From contig DCAJ01000030.1 of the NCBI GenBank assembly GCA_002311455.1, forward strand, positions 454 through 7,991: 7,538 bases of DNA. The letters run 5' to 3'. Every line of letters starts with the position of its first letter. Within the stretch, counting starts at the first letter, position 1. Position numbers and translations under genes: made by a program. This DNA comes from Anaerolineales bacterium UBA1136. GTDB lineage: Bacteria; Chloroflexota; Anaerolineae; Anaerolineales; UBA11657. Positions 1-6,475 of this stretch are shown piece by piece. The notes beneath the pieces are model-generated. The model ran no database searches. It was given only the letters and a program-made list of their open reading frames with translations, and had not been told where the DNA came from.

Positions 1-435
1 TGCACCTATTTCCTCTTGTACTGTAAACGCTATTTCAAGAGGATACAGGTTGTCTGCAGTTTCAGTTCTATGATGTAACAACTCTAGTGCAATAGCAATC
101 CCAGCTTTATCATCTGCACCTAAAATCGAATTATGATCAGTATGTACTATGCCATCGCTGATCTCTACATTAATCCGATCTGGCAAACCATCTACCGGCG
201 TCACTGTGTCCATATGCGCAGTGAGTAATAAAGGAGATGAGCCCTTTCCATCTACCCTAACAACAAGATTGCCAGTGTCACCATCAAGGTCGGCTCCTGC
301 ACTGTCCTCTACTACATCTAACCCAAGGGCACTGATTCGCGCGAGGATATAATCGGCAACAGGACGCTCACATTTAGAGGGGCTTGGAATCTCGCAAAGC
401 TCTACCAGTGTTTTGTTAATACGGTCAATATTCAT
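1..435 (-). CDS. M20-family metallopeptidase, PepT-like (C-terminus cut by window edge)
   Basis: This is the N-terminal 145 residues of a zinc-dependent M20 peptidase/deacylase; the rest lies left of the window. Translating the minus strand from the ATG at 435-433 gives MNIDRINKTLVELCEIPSPS, the usual opening of the family. The metal and catalytic motifs follow in order: TAHMDTV (His74 zinc ligand, Asp76 catalytic support), LGADDKAG (bridging Asp108), and TVQEEIGA at the edge (Glu141 general base and Glu142 zinc ligand). The LGADDKAG form resembles the tripeptidase-T/PepT-like branch rather than ArgE or DapE, but substrate cannot be told from half a protein. It would act in the cytoplasm, as no signal peptide is seen. 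It lies 43 bases after the dioxygenase on the same strand with no clear Shine-Dalgarno, so it may be the last operon gene or independently expressed. No stop or frameshift occurs in the visible part. Confidence 0.9.
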   Translation of the reverse strand, partial: MNIDRINKTLVELCEIPSPSKCERPVADYILARISALGLDVVEDSAGADLDGDTGNLVVRVDGKGSSPLLLTAHMDTVTPVDGLPDRINVEISDGIVHTDHNSILGADDKAGIAIALELLHHRTETADNLYPLEIAFTVQEEIGA

Positions 436-478
436 GTCAAACAGATTACTAAAAAATCACGGCACAAATCTAAGCGAT

Positions 479-1459
479 TCAATTGTTTTCAGTATGCTGA
501 TCATGATTCGAGCGCAAATGATCCATCACCATATCACCAAAAACAATGTCTGAATATTTACTCTGCTCTCCTATACCTACATAGTTAGGCAAAGTGCTAA
601 TGTGAGAATGTATGTTAGGATCAAAGAAAAATGGACACGAATACCTTTCTTTACCTGTTCTATTTACCACTCTATGCGGTGTAGCCAAGAATCTACCGTT
701 GCTCCAGTGGCGTATAACCTCACCTGTATTCATGACGAAATAGTCCTTAACATAAGGTACATCAATCCAATCTCCGGTAACATTCCTAACCTGCAGTCCG
801 CCCACATCATCCTGCGCCAGTATTGTGATAAATCCATAATCAATATGTGGATTCGAACCAAAAAGATCCTCAGGATCATCTAAGTTTAGTGAGGGGTAAT
901 GCAACAAACGAAGCCAAGTTGTCGGCTTTGTAAAATGTCTGGACAAGCTATCATTATTTAGAGCCAGCTCAAACACTTTGACAAGCTTATTTGATAGCAA
1001 TGCTAGTGCATCGTGATAGATTGTGACGGTTTCTTGAAATCCTTTCAAATCAGCGGGCCACTGATTGGGACCAGCGAGCGGGGCCCCCTGTAAAACATCG
1101 GGGTCGTCTTGCTCTAGTTCGTGCATCATCATAAAAGATTCGCTCTGATTTGGTCTCGCAGCCTTTTCTATAACACTGGTGCGGTCGGTAGAGGTGTTGA
1201 TAGGTATATATCCACGATGAAATTGATTTATTTCTATTTGCAACTTATCTTCAATACTCAAATCATGAAACTGATGAGAGGCTTCGAATACATTAGCAAT
1301 TAGATTGGGAGCAACGCCATGATTAGTTATATAGGCAAATCCAATTCTAGAGTAAGCATCGTAAACCTGATGTACTAGAGTGTCCATCGCCTGTGCATTG
1401 CTCTGATAAAGCGGGGCCAAATCAATGACTGGTATAGAATGTTTGATGGATTTATTCAT
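479..1459 (-). CDS. Fe(II)/2-oxoglutarate-dependent dioxygenase, isopenicillin N synthase-like
   Basis: This 326-residue protein has the normal length and architecture of the IPNS-like non-haem iron oxygenases. The N-terminal domain begins IPVIDLAPL (residues 9-17) and has GFAYITNHGV at 40-49, both family hallmarks. The C-terminal jelly-roll carries the complete iron triad: HID (His205, Asp207) and His262 in ATPHRVVNR. RYS (Arg272, Ser274) is the 2-oxoglutarate-binding pair, so the enzyme should be active and use 2-oxoglutarate rather than be an IPNS-type oxidase without cosubstrate. Substrate is unknown; the family hydroxylates or desaturates many small molecules, including thymine (thymine-7-hydroxylase). 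Its position 11 bases after kinase A, in a nucleoside-type operon, makes a base, nucleoside or sugar derivative conceivable, but this is inference. AAGGG at 1472-1468 is suitably placed for the ATG and overlaps the kinase stop codon. Soluble, cytoplasmic. Confidence 0.93.
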   Translation of the reverse strand: MNKSIKHSIPVIDLAPLYQSNAQAMDTLVHQVYDAYSRIGFAYITNHGVAPNLIANVFEASHQFHDLSIEDKLQIEINQFHRGYIPINTSTDRTSVIEKAARPNQSESFMMMHELEQDDPDVLQGAPLAGPNQWPADLKGFQETVTIYHDALALLSNKLVKVFELALNNDSLSRHFTKPTTWLRLLHYPSLNLDDPEDLFGSNPHIDYGFITILAQDDVGGLQVRNVTGDWIDVPYVKDYFVMNTGEVIRHWSNGRFLATPHRVVNRTGKERYSCPFFFDPNIHSHISTLPNYVGIGEQSKYSDIVFGDMVMDHLRSNHDQHTENN

Positions 1460-1467
1460 GATCGGTA

Positions 1468-1472
1468 CCCTT
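1468..1472 (-). promoter_or_regulatory. Ribosome binding site of the dioxygenase gene
   Basis: AAGGG on the minus strand, 8 bases before the ATG at 1459. Its AA is shared with the TAA stop of the upstream kinase, so ribosomes finishing the kinase cover this site; translational coupling is likely. Confidence 0.55.
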
Positions 1473-2451
1473 ATGTTATCTTAGATTGTTGTTCTATGAG
1501 AGTTAACATATCACTCTTGTTGAATTTGCCACTTGATCCTACTGTCTTAAGACTTAGGCCCGCAGTTGCATGTCCCCACTGCAGAGACTTCTCTATCGAC
1601 AAACCTTCCAGCTGCGCAGCTATAAATCCAGCATTGAAAGCATCTCCCGCACCGATGGTATCTACTATTTCAACTTGAAATGGCTTAGACTCAATTAGCT
1701 CTGAGCCAAATGCACAGATTGCTTCTAGCTCACCTCTGCGAGATATGGCGGCGCGAGTCATACCTGCCAGACTTATAGCTGCCTGACTGGTATTTTCCTC
1801 CGGATATAATAAGGCAATCTCGTCTCTTGCTGATCCAAAAACACAATCTGATAATTTTATGGCCTCCCTAAGATTATGCTCATATTGTTTTTCCAGTGCG
1901 CCATCTATCAGGCCTATTCCATGCATATTTAGGTCAAACGATACGGGTATATCGTGGCTGCGAGCATATCTCATTGCACGAAACACTGTTTCTCGAGTAG
2001 GACTTTTTGCAATAGAAAGCCCCGTACTATGAAACCATACCGGGTTTTCAAACATACTAATATCCCCGTAGCTTGATTCAAGCATTAGTTCAGCACCACC
2101 ACCCAATGGCCAGCCCTTCATCGTATGTGTCCCGTCCAAATACACAACAGCTATAACTACAGTGGTGTATGCATCATACAGCTGTATCAACTTAGAGGTG
2201 TCAACACCAGCGTCAGACAAACTGCCAGCAACTATATTGCCGAAAGAATCTTTACCTACAGCTCCTACAAACGCCACTGAAACCCCCAGCTGCGCCAGCA
2301 GCATTGCTGTATTGGCAGCCGATCCTCCGCAAGTAATCTCTGGTCTAGCTTTGAATTCAACTCCCTTGGAATCCCTACCAGACTTTACAACCATGTCTGC
2401 ACAGGCATCACCAAGTATGATTACCGTCTCAGACCCTATGTTTTTGACCAA
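1471..2451 (-). CDS. PfkB/ribokinase-superfamily carbohydrate kinase A
   Basis: ATP-dependent kinase of the ribokinase fold, 326 residues, typical full length. The N-terminal glycine motif GGSAANTA (42-49) forms part of the sugar site. The C-terminal signature DTIGAGDAFNAGF (264-276) holds the anion hole and catalytic base Asp270. Family members phosphorylate ribose, fructose, KDG, nucleosides or pseudouridine; the motifs do not decide which. The start is TTG at 2451: an in-frame stop at 2484-2482 blocks any upstream extension without another start codon between, and the next in-frame ATG (residue 20) would delete the first strand. The gene overlaps the end of TrpF-like A by 16 bases in another frame and has no obvious Shine-Dalgarno, so it probably depends on translational coupling. 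The same TrpF-like/PfkB pairing recurs at 5801-7473, suggesting the kinase makes or uses the isomerase's phosphorylated substrate. Confidence 0.92.
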   Translation of the reverse strand: MVKNIGSETVIILGDACADMVVKSGRDSKGVEFKARPEITCGGSAANTAMLLAQLGVSVAFVGAVGKDSFGNIVAGSLSDAGVDTSKLIQLYDAYTTVVIAVVYLDGTHTMKGWPLGGGAELMLESSYGDISMFENPVWFHSTGLSIAKSPTRETVFRAMRYARSHDIPVSFDLNMHGIGLIDGALEKQYEHNLREAIKLSDCVFGSARDEIALLYPEENTSQAAISLAGMTRAAISRRGELEAICAFGSELIESKPFQVEIVDTIGAGDAFNAGFIAAQLEGLSIEKSLQWGHATAGLSLKTVGSSGKFNKSDMLTLIEQQSKIT

Positions 2452-3110
2452 TTTCGTGCCGATTTGATGAACTGCTGTATCTTATCCGGATCTTTGGACT
2501 TAGATTTGGCTTTATTAGTGTGTGTGAAAGAGTCTACGCACCAAGGTCTGACCATGTTAATGGCATCCGCTACATTTGCTGGACTTAGACCACCTGCCAA
2601 AATTACAGGTACATTTACTGCAGCTACAATATTACGGCTTACATTCCAGTCGTGTGTACTGCCAGTTGCACCAATGCCAGTAAATGATTCAATGTCAGTA
2701 TCCAAAATAATATAATTAGATACCGATTGGTACTCCAAAGCTAAATTGATTGAAGTGTCATCACTAACTGGAATGGCTTGCATGATCTTTGTGTCTGGCA
2801 CTACACCCCTTAATTCAGCTACATTTTTCACTGACATAGAGCCAATGCCACCTGAGAGATGTATCACGTCTGGATTCACCATAGCAATTGTTTCGATAAT
2901 CTCATCAAGCTCACTGGCTACAGTGAGTGCAACCTTACTAACATGTGATTCAGATGGTATAGCTGAAAAGATGCTTCGGCACATAGCGTACGATACTTCG
3001 TCCGGGAGCCGGCCAAGTTCGCCAGTAGCCACACCAATGAAATCAACTCCTAGCTCAACACTAGTAGTAGCATCCTCTGGTGTCTTATGACTGTATATCT
3101 GTATCTTCAC
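2436..3110 (-). CDS. TrpF-like (phosphoribosylanthranilate isomerase-related) TIM-barrel protein A
   Basis: A 224-residue (beta/alpha)8 barrel related to phosphoribosylanthranilate isomerase, which performs an Amadori aldose-to-ketose rearrangement. Family features seen: start MKIQIYSHKTPEDA resembling the usual KICGxTxxEDA; LGVDFIGV (20-27); ILD with Asp137 at the place of the catalytic acid; GATGSTHDWN (147-156); PVILAGGLSPANV (168-180). Departures: the catalytic Cys of KICG is Tyr6, the Arg of the SPR loop that holds anthranilate is not recognisable (GELGRLPDE), QLHG reads HLSG, and GVDVSSGVE is replaced by CVDSFTHTN (191-199). I therefore do not call it TrpF; no tryptophan genes are nearby. 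Start is GTG at 3110: no ATG, GTG or TTG lies between it and an in-frame stop at 3152-3150, and it matches the family's N-terminus. Only a weak AGAG precedes it. Lys- and Ser-rich stretch at 200-210. A related copy of the same length is at 5801. Confidence 0.85.
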   Translation of the reverse strand: MKIQIYSHKTPEDATTSVELGVDFIGVATGELGRLPDEVSYAMCRSIFSAIPSESHVSKVALTVASELDEIIETIAMVNPDVIHLSGGIGSMSVKNVAELRGVVPDTKIMQAIPVSDDTSINLALEYQSVSNYIILDTDIESFTGIGATGSTHDWNVSRNIVAAVNVPVILAGGLSPANVADAINMVRPWCVDSFTHTNKAKSKSKDPDKIQQFIKSARNWSKT

Positions 3111-3166
3111 GTAATTATCTCTATGCTCTTCAGCACTTAGAATCTTTCCTCAAAACAAGATGCTAG

Positions 3167-3583
3167 TCAACGTGATAACATCAATATGGCACTAGCACCT
3201 AAAGTTAATCCTAATAGCCTATTTAGAGTAACTGGTTCTCGAAAGAAAATTATGGAAAGTATAACAGCAACCACAACAGACAGGCCCCTAATTGGAAACA
3301 ATACACTACCCTCTCCACCCAACTTAAACGCAGTAAACATGCTAACGTAACTGATTGAGCCACACAAACCAACTAATAAAGCTAGACCAACCATCTTTGG
3401 TGATATAGTGAATGTTTGCTTCTGGACAACATGAAGCACTAACGCAGCAACGCAGTACATTATATTAATAATAAGTAGAAACGGGGGTGCATACACTCCT
3501 TGAGCAGCACCTAGCTTATTCCCAAAACCATTAATGCCCATGCCAATCATTGCTACTAAAGCCAGAACTATAGTTACATCCAT
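3167..3583 (-). CDS. Single-domain EamA/DMT-superfamily membrane protein
   Basis: A 138-residue very hydrophobic protein in the inner membrane. About five membrane segments can be read: roughly residues 3-19, 33-52, 63-82, 92-114 and 120-137. The end pattern (GEGSVLFPIRGLSVVV, then FFREPVTLNRLLGLTLG) is typical of one EamA domain of the drug/metabolite transporter superfamily; the REPVT turn before the last helix is especially characteristic. Most EamA transporters have two such domains in tandem (about 300 residues), so this one presumably works as a homo- or hetero-dimer, as the smaller DMT members do. No second half is found in the window. ATG at 3583 is preceded by GAGGG at 3593-3589. As the only transporter in the cluster it could move the pathway's substrate or a product; direction and cargo are not readable. 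Confidence 0.85.
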   Translation of the reverse strand: MDVTIVLALVAMIGMGINGFGNKLGAAQGVYAPPFLLIINIMYCVAALVLHVVQKQTFTISPKMVGLALLVGLCGSISYVSMFTAFKLGGEGSVLFPIRGLSVVVAVILSIIFFREPVTLNRLLGLTLGASAILMLSR

Positions 3584-3588
3584 ATCAA

Positions 3589-3593
3589 CCCTC
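3589..3593 (-). promoter_or_regulatory. Ribosome binding site of the EamA gene
   Basis: GAGGG on the minus strand, 5 bases before the ATG at 3583; supports that start. Confidence 0.55.
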
Positions 3594-3670
3594 TTACGCT
3601 AGAACTCCTTCTGTAACAAGCACCAAGATATATCCAGTAAGTATAAGAGTTCAGCAGCACCTAGATTTCC

Positions 3671-4519
3671 TCAATTAATGTTACTAACTATATCAACGTA
3701 TTCCGCCACCTTGCTTTCGTCTACGTTTGTTCCCCAACCTTGGGGTTCAAAACATGATCCAACAAGCGCTCCATCAGCTTTAGCCAATATCCTGGCAGCA
3801 TTATCGTGATTGGTATGACCACCTACAATTACAGGTAATTCTGGATACTTTTCTTTTAGCTGAGAAATCATAGACAAACAAACATCCTCTTCAGGATGAG
3901 CAATCTCTACACCATTTGTACCAATCCTAATGGCCTCCGCTGCCACCTCCACAAGCGGTTTACCATTTAGCCAACTGAAATGCATGCTCTCAATTTCCGC
4001 CAACAATGAAACGTCATGTGCATCAAGCTTGTTTCTGTATTCGGTAAGCCGTATTGGATCTGATTCGGCCACACCAGCAGGAGTCATAGTAGATCCCACA
4101 AGTGCGTTACAACGAACAAACACACCTCCGCATGTTTTTGCTACAGCTAAAGATGCCTCCAATGCGTTCCATAGTATCTGTACACCTACGTGAAAATCTA
4201 TAGGACTTTGCTCTTTTACTGCTTTCACTATGTTGGCAAAAGCAGCGAGCCTAGCAGGATCCACATCTTGTCCCACTGGGTAGATTTGATCAATAGTCTG
4301 AACGACACAACCATCAGCGCCTCCGGCAATTAGTGCTTTTACATCAGTAATAGCCTTTTCAAGTGATTTCTCTACATTGCCAGACTCATAAAATGGGGTC
4401 CCTGGAAGTGGTAGTAAATGTACCATCCCATATACCAATTTCTTGCCAGTAAATACTCCGGGGTTAATCTGGCTTTCCCCCCTGACACGTACTCTACGAT
4501 TCTTAACGCTAGCACTCAT
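3671..4519 (-). CDS. BtpA/SgcQ-family TIM-barrel protein
   Basis: 282 residues, the usual length for the BtpA family (named for a cyanobacterial photosystem I biogenesis factor; E. coli SgcQ is another member). Motifs in order: YGMVHLLPLPGTP (30-42), the family's clearest signature; AGGADGCVVQ (65-74); FHVGVQILWNA (109-119), matching the usual GVxVLxND strand; VFVRCNALVGSTMT (133-146), matching FIRVN; GVEIAHP (203-209); and PVIVGGHTNHDNA (229-241), shaped like a C-terminal barrel phosphate-binding loop. No reaction is established for the family, and a photosystem role is unlikely because nothing photosynthetic is here. Placement between a nucleoside hydrolase and TrpF-like/PfkB genes suggests an enzyme acting on a phosphosugar or ribosyl compound; that is inference. 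The first 25 residues are basic and precede the core barrel. ATG at 4519 is fixed by an excellent Shine-Dalgarno. The gap to the hydrolase is 72 bases. Confidence 0.92.
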   Translation of the reverse strand: MSASVKNRRVRVRGESQINPGVFTGKKLVYGMVHLLPLPGTPFYESGNVEKSLEKAITDVKALIAGGADGCVVQTIDQIYPVGQDVDPARLAAFANIVKAVKEQSPIDFHVGVQILWNALEASLAVAKTCGGVFVRCNALVGSTMTPAGVAESDPIRLTEYRNKLDAHDVSLLAEIESMHFSWLNGKPLVEVAAEAIRIGTNGVEIAHPEEDVCLSMISQLKEKYPELPVIVGGHTNHDNAARILAKADGALVGSCFEPQGWGTNVDESKVAEYVDIVSNIN

Positions 4520-4527
4520 AATACAAC

Positions 4528-4536
4528 ATCACCTCC
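4528..4536 (-). promoter_or_regulatory. Strong ribosome binding site of the BtpA-family gene
   Basis: GGAGGTGAT on the minus strand, 8 bases before the ATG at 4519. It is complementary over all nine bases to the usual bacterial 16S rRNA 3' end and is the strongest such site in the window. It supports a bacterial host and may make this the best-translated gene of the operon. Confidence 0.8.
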
Positions 4537-4591
4537 AAAAAATTAAGTTTGTGTGTTTCTATAGTTACGCCACAAATACAAGCGTGGAACA

Positions 4592-5557
4592 TTACATCTC
4601 ATTCGACAAAATATCCAACATCATCTCAACAAAAAGCCCCTCGTCTGCATGTAATGCAACATGTACATTTGCAGGTCGCCGACCTCGGTCACCAGATCGA
4701 TCTATATCAACTACCGTACGACCATCTGTTAACTCTCCCGTAGTTTCTACGTCCACATGAGCATATACAGTCGATACTACTTCGGGTTTAATGATTGCAC
4801 ATACTGCCAAAGCATCATGAATAGGGGCACTTCCAACTGACCCCATTGGTTGTGCCTTGTCATAAGCAGCAATACGAACCTCAGCAAAAGCAGCAGCACA
4901 AACAGCAGCAGGAGTACCTATTTCTTTCAAAGCGTCACATGTTTCCATAGTAAACAATGCTTCGTGTGTTGCATCAAGTGTTACTAATCTAATAGGACGA
5001 CCACAATTCATTACGACGCGAGCTGCTTCAGGATCCACCCAGATATTAAACTCCGCAGATGAAGTGCAATTTGCAACATGATGACCTCCACCCATGATTA
5101 CTATCTCTGGTATCTTATCCAATATTTTAGGAGCTTGTCGTATAGCCATCGCAACATTTGTTAGCGGGCCCACTGGCACCAAACTTATGTCACCATCTGA
5201 CTCAAGGTAAGTCCGAATGAGCCATTCAGCTGCAGTAACATCTTGCTTTGCTGAACTAGCAGCTGGCAAATCTAGGTAGTGACCATGAATCTTGCTTGGC
5301 TCTATACTAGGTATGTTTGGTTTCCTACCAGGAGTTAAAGTAGCAGACAAAGGTAGACTACAACCCTGATACACAGGAACGTTTACACCTATATGGTCAA
5401 CAACTCTAAGGGTATTCTCCGTACATATCTCTACTGGACAGTTACCATTAACTGTAGTTATACCTAAAAGCTCGATGTCAGGCGATAATGCTGCTGCCAT
5501 AATCGCTACTGCATCATCAGTGCCTGTATCCACATCCATGATAATCTTAGTACTCAA
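4592..5557 (-). CDS. Inosine/uridine-preferring-type nucleoside hydrolase
   Basis: N-ribohydrolase cleaving nucleosides into free base and ribose; 321 residues, normal for the IunH/Rih family, cytoplasmic. The N-terminal calcium-site signature DVDTGTDDA (8-16; Asp10, Asp14, Asp15) is intact. Further hallmarks are PVGPLTNVA (128-136, calcium-binding main chain), GGG then EFNIWVDPEAA (169-179, Asn171 contacts ribose), TLDATHEA (193-200), and PIHDALAV (245-252) with His247 and calcium-ligand Asp248, plus TVVD near the C-terminus. All catalytic elements are present, so activity is expected; base preference is not decided by these motifs. The start is TTG at 5557, supported by AAGGA eight bases upstream; an ATG six codons later (5539) is a less likely alternative that would begin right at the DVDTG motif. 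It is the first gene of the leftward operon, and its product ribose is a natural substrate for a PfkB-family kinase downstream. Confidence 0.95.
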   Translation of the reverse strand: MSTKIIMDVDTGTDDAVAIMAAALSPDIELLGITTVNGNCPVEICTENTLRVVDHIGVNVPVYQGCSLPLSATLTPGRKPNIPSIEPSKIHGHYLDLPAASSAKQDVTAAEWLIRTYLESDGDISLVPVGPLTNVAMAIRQAPKILDKIPEIVIMGGGHHVANCTSSAEFNIWVDPEAARVVMNCGRPIRLVTLDATHEALFTMETCDALKEIGTPAAVCAAAFAEVRIAAYDKAQPMGSVGSAPIHDALAVCAIIKPEVVSTVYAHVDVETTGELTDGRTVVDIDRSGDRGRRPANVHVALHADEGLFVEMMLDILSNEM

Positions 5558-5565
5558 TGTAATAT

Positions 5566-5570
5566 TCCTT
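5566..5570 (-). promoter_or_regulatory. Ribosome binding site of the nucleoside hydrolase gene
   Basis: AAGGA on the minus strand, 8 bases before TTG at 5557. It favours the TTG start over the internal ATG at 5539. Confidence 0.6.
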
Positions 5571-5593
5571 TGTACAACTATTGACGTTAACTT

Positions 5594-5610
5594 CCAACTG
5601 ACTCAGTTGG
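5594..5610. promoter_or_regulatory. Perfect 17-base palindrome, candidate operator
   Basis: CCAACTGACTCAGTTGG: eight-base arms, perfectly complementary around a central C. A third half-site, CCAACTAA, follows at 5622-5629. Such symmetry between divergent transcription units is typical of a dimeric repressor site. No regulator gene is in the window to assign it to. Confidence 0.55.
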
Positions 5611-5611
5611 T

Positions 5612-5640
5612 TAGATAGTCACCAACTAACGATTTCGCAA
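5612..5640 (-). promoter_or_regulatory. Possible promoter of the leftward operon
   Basis: On the minus strand TTGCGA (5640-5635) and TATCTA (5617-5612) are 17 bases apart. Both match consensus only partly (about 4/6 and 3/6). If real, transcription would begin within the 5594-5610 palindrome, which would suit repression there. A different start further upstream is possible. Confidence 0.25.
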
Positions 5641-5763
5641 TTGTTGTACCTATATATGATGATTATCTCTACGCCAATTGTTCCCATACACACAAACTTG
5701 AAACTCATATTGGTGTGAGAATAAATTCAGATAACAATCGAGAAGCAAATTCTGGAGCACAAG

Positions 5764-5769
5764 TATAAT
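5764..5769 (+). promoter_or_regulatory. -10 box of the rightward TrpF-like/PfkB pair
   Basis: TATAAT, an exact sigma-70-type -10 hexamer, 31 bases before the ATG at 5801. That would give a leader of about 25 bases. There is no good -35 hexamer 17 bases upstream (AGAAGC), so an activator or a weak promoter would be needed. A second candidate is TTGAAA at 5698-5703 with AATAAA 16 bases on, which is a weaker match. Confidence 0.4.
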
Positions 5770-5800
5770 ACATAAGCAAATACTGACAATACAATTATTC

Positions 5801-6475
5801 ATGGTAGTTCAAATTTACGCTTTCTCAAACACAAAGGATGCAATCGCAGCTGCTAAGCTCGGTGTAGACCAAATTGGATTCGTAGCTGGAGAGTACGGCA
5901 AAGTTCACGGTGAACTTAGTCTCAGAAAATCCGCTAGCATTGTAAATGCTATACGTGGAATAAGTGCCTCCGTTGCCCTAACTATGTCTACCAATATTGA
6001 AGAAATTGTAGCAATGGCACAATTCGTAAAGCCCGACATAGTACATGTATCGACTGATCCTTTTGATTTGGATGTACAAGCCATGGGTGATTTACAAACC
6101 AGGCTCGGCCCACACTCACAGTTAATGAAGGCGCTGCCAGTCGAAAGTAACAACAGCATAGATCTTGCTGCAGCTTTCTCAACCACATGCGACTATCTCT
6201 TGCTCGACACAAAGGTTACGGGTTTACCTGGAGTAGGTGCCACTGGCCAGACCCACGATTGGAATATCAGCAAGAAAATAGTCGAAAAAGTCGATTGTCC
6301 CGTGATCTTGGCTGGGGGACTCTCTCCTGAGAATGTGCTGGAGGCAATTCAAACAGTGCAACCGTGGGGGGTAGACAGCAACACTTCTACTAATGTTAAA
6401 GGTGACAAAATACGCAAAGATATAGTTCGCGTTGCTGAATTCTGTAGAGCTATCCGAGGTCATACGAGCACATGA
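5801..6475 (+). CDS. TrpF-like (phosphoribosylanthranilate isomerase-related) TIM-barrel protein B
   Basis: Paralogue of TrpF-like A with the same length (224 residues) and, by eye, about two-fifths identical residues. It shares LGVDQIG (20-26), SVALTM (57-62), LLLD with Asp136 (133-136), GATGQTHDWN (146-155), PVILAGGLSPENV (167-179) and PWGVDSNTSTN (188-198). As in A, the catalytic Cys of true TrpF is Tyr6 (VQIYA), the SPR arginine is missing (GEYGKVHGE), QLHG is HVST, and the end loop reads VDSxTxTN. The parallel loss in two copies indicates a family with its own conserved function, not decay. Retention of the Asp and glycine loops suggests a phosphorylated ribosyl ligand and isomerase chemistry, as inference. 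ATG at 5801 is at the family's natural N-terminus but has no Shine-Dalgarno, so initiation on a short, unstructured leader is likely. It overlaps kinase B by four bases. Confidence 0.86.
   Translation: MVVQIYAFSNTKDAIAAAKLGVDQIGFVAGEYGKVHGELSLRKSASIVNAIRGISASVALTMSTNIEEIVAMAQFVKPDIVHVSTDPFDLDVQAMGDLQTRLGPHSQLMKALPVESNNSIDLAAAFSTTCDYLLLDTKVTGLPGVGATGQTHDWNISKKIVEKVDCPVILAGGLSPENVLEAIQTVQPWGVDSNTSTNVKGDKIRKDIVRVAEFCRAIRGHTST

Larger units (their letters stand above)
5572..5649. repeat. Long imperfect inverted repeat in the divergent control region
   Basis: Left arm GTACAACTATTG (5572-5583) and right arm CAATTGTTGTAC (5638-5649) pair at 11 of 12 positions around a 54-base centre. The left arm abuts the ribosome binding site of the nucleoside hydrolase. 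It could be a pair of distant operator sites for a looping regulator, or a stem in a leader transcript if transcription starts beyond 5649. Confidence 0.5.

Noticed and set aside
149..352. 67-codon plus-strand frame opposite the M20 peptidase
   Set aside because: The minus-strand frame here carries the M20 metal motifs without interruption, so this is a shadow.
602..883. 93-codon plus-strand frame opposite the dioxygenase
   Set aside because: Covers the strand opposite the conserved iron-binding region; no recognisable protein features.
2162..3090. Plus-strand open frames of 80-115 codons opposite kinase A and TrpF-like A
   Set aside because: Antisense to well-supported genes, low-complexity Ser/Thr/Ala/Pro composition, no ribosome sites or family motifs.
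2436..3110. Calling the TrpF-like genes trpF of tryptophan biosynthesis
   Set aside because: Catalytic Cys and anthranilate-binding Arg are not found, there are two copies, and no other trp gene is present.
3602..3652. GAACTC/GAGTTC inverted repeat between the BtpA-family and EamA genes
   Set aside because: Only six-base arms with a 39-base loop and no T-run; too weak for a terminator or attenuator.
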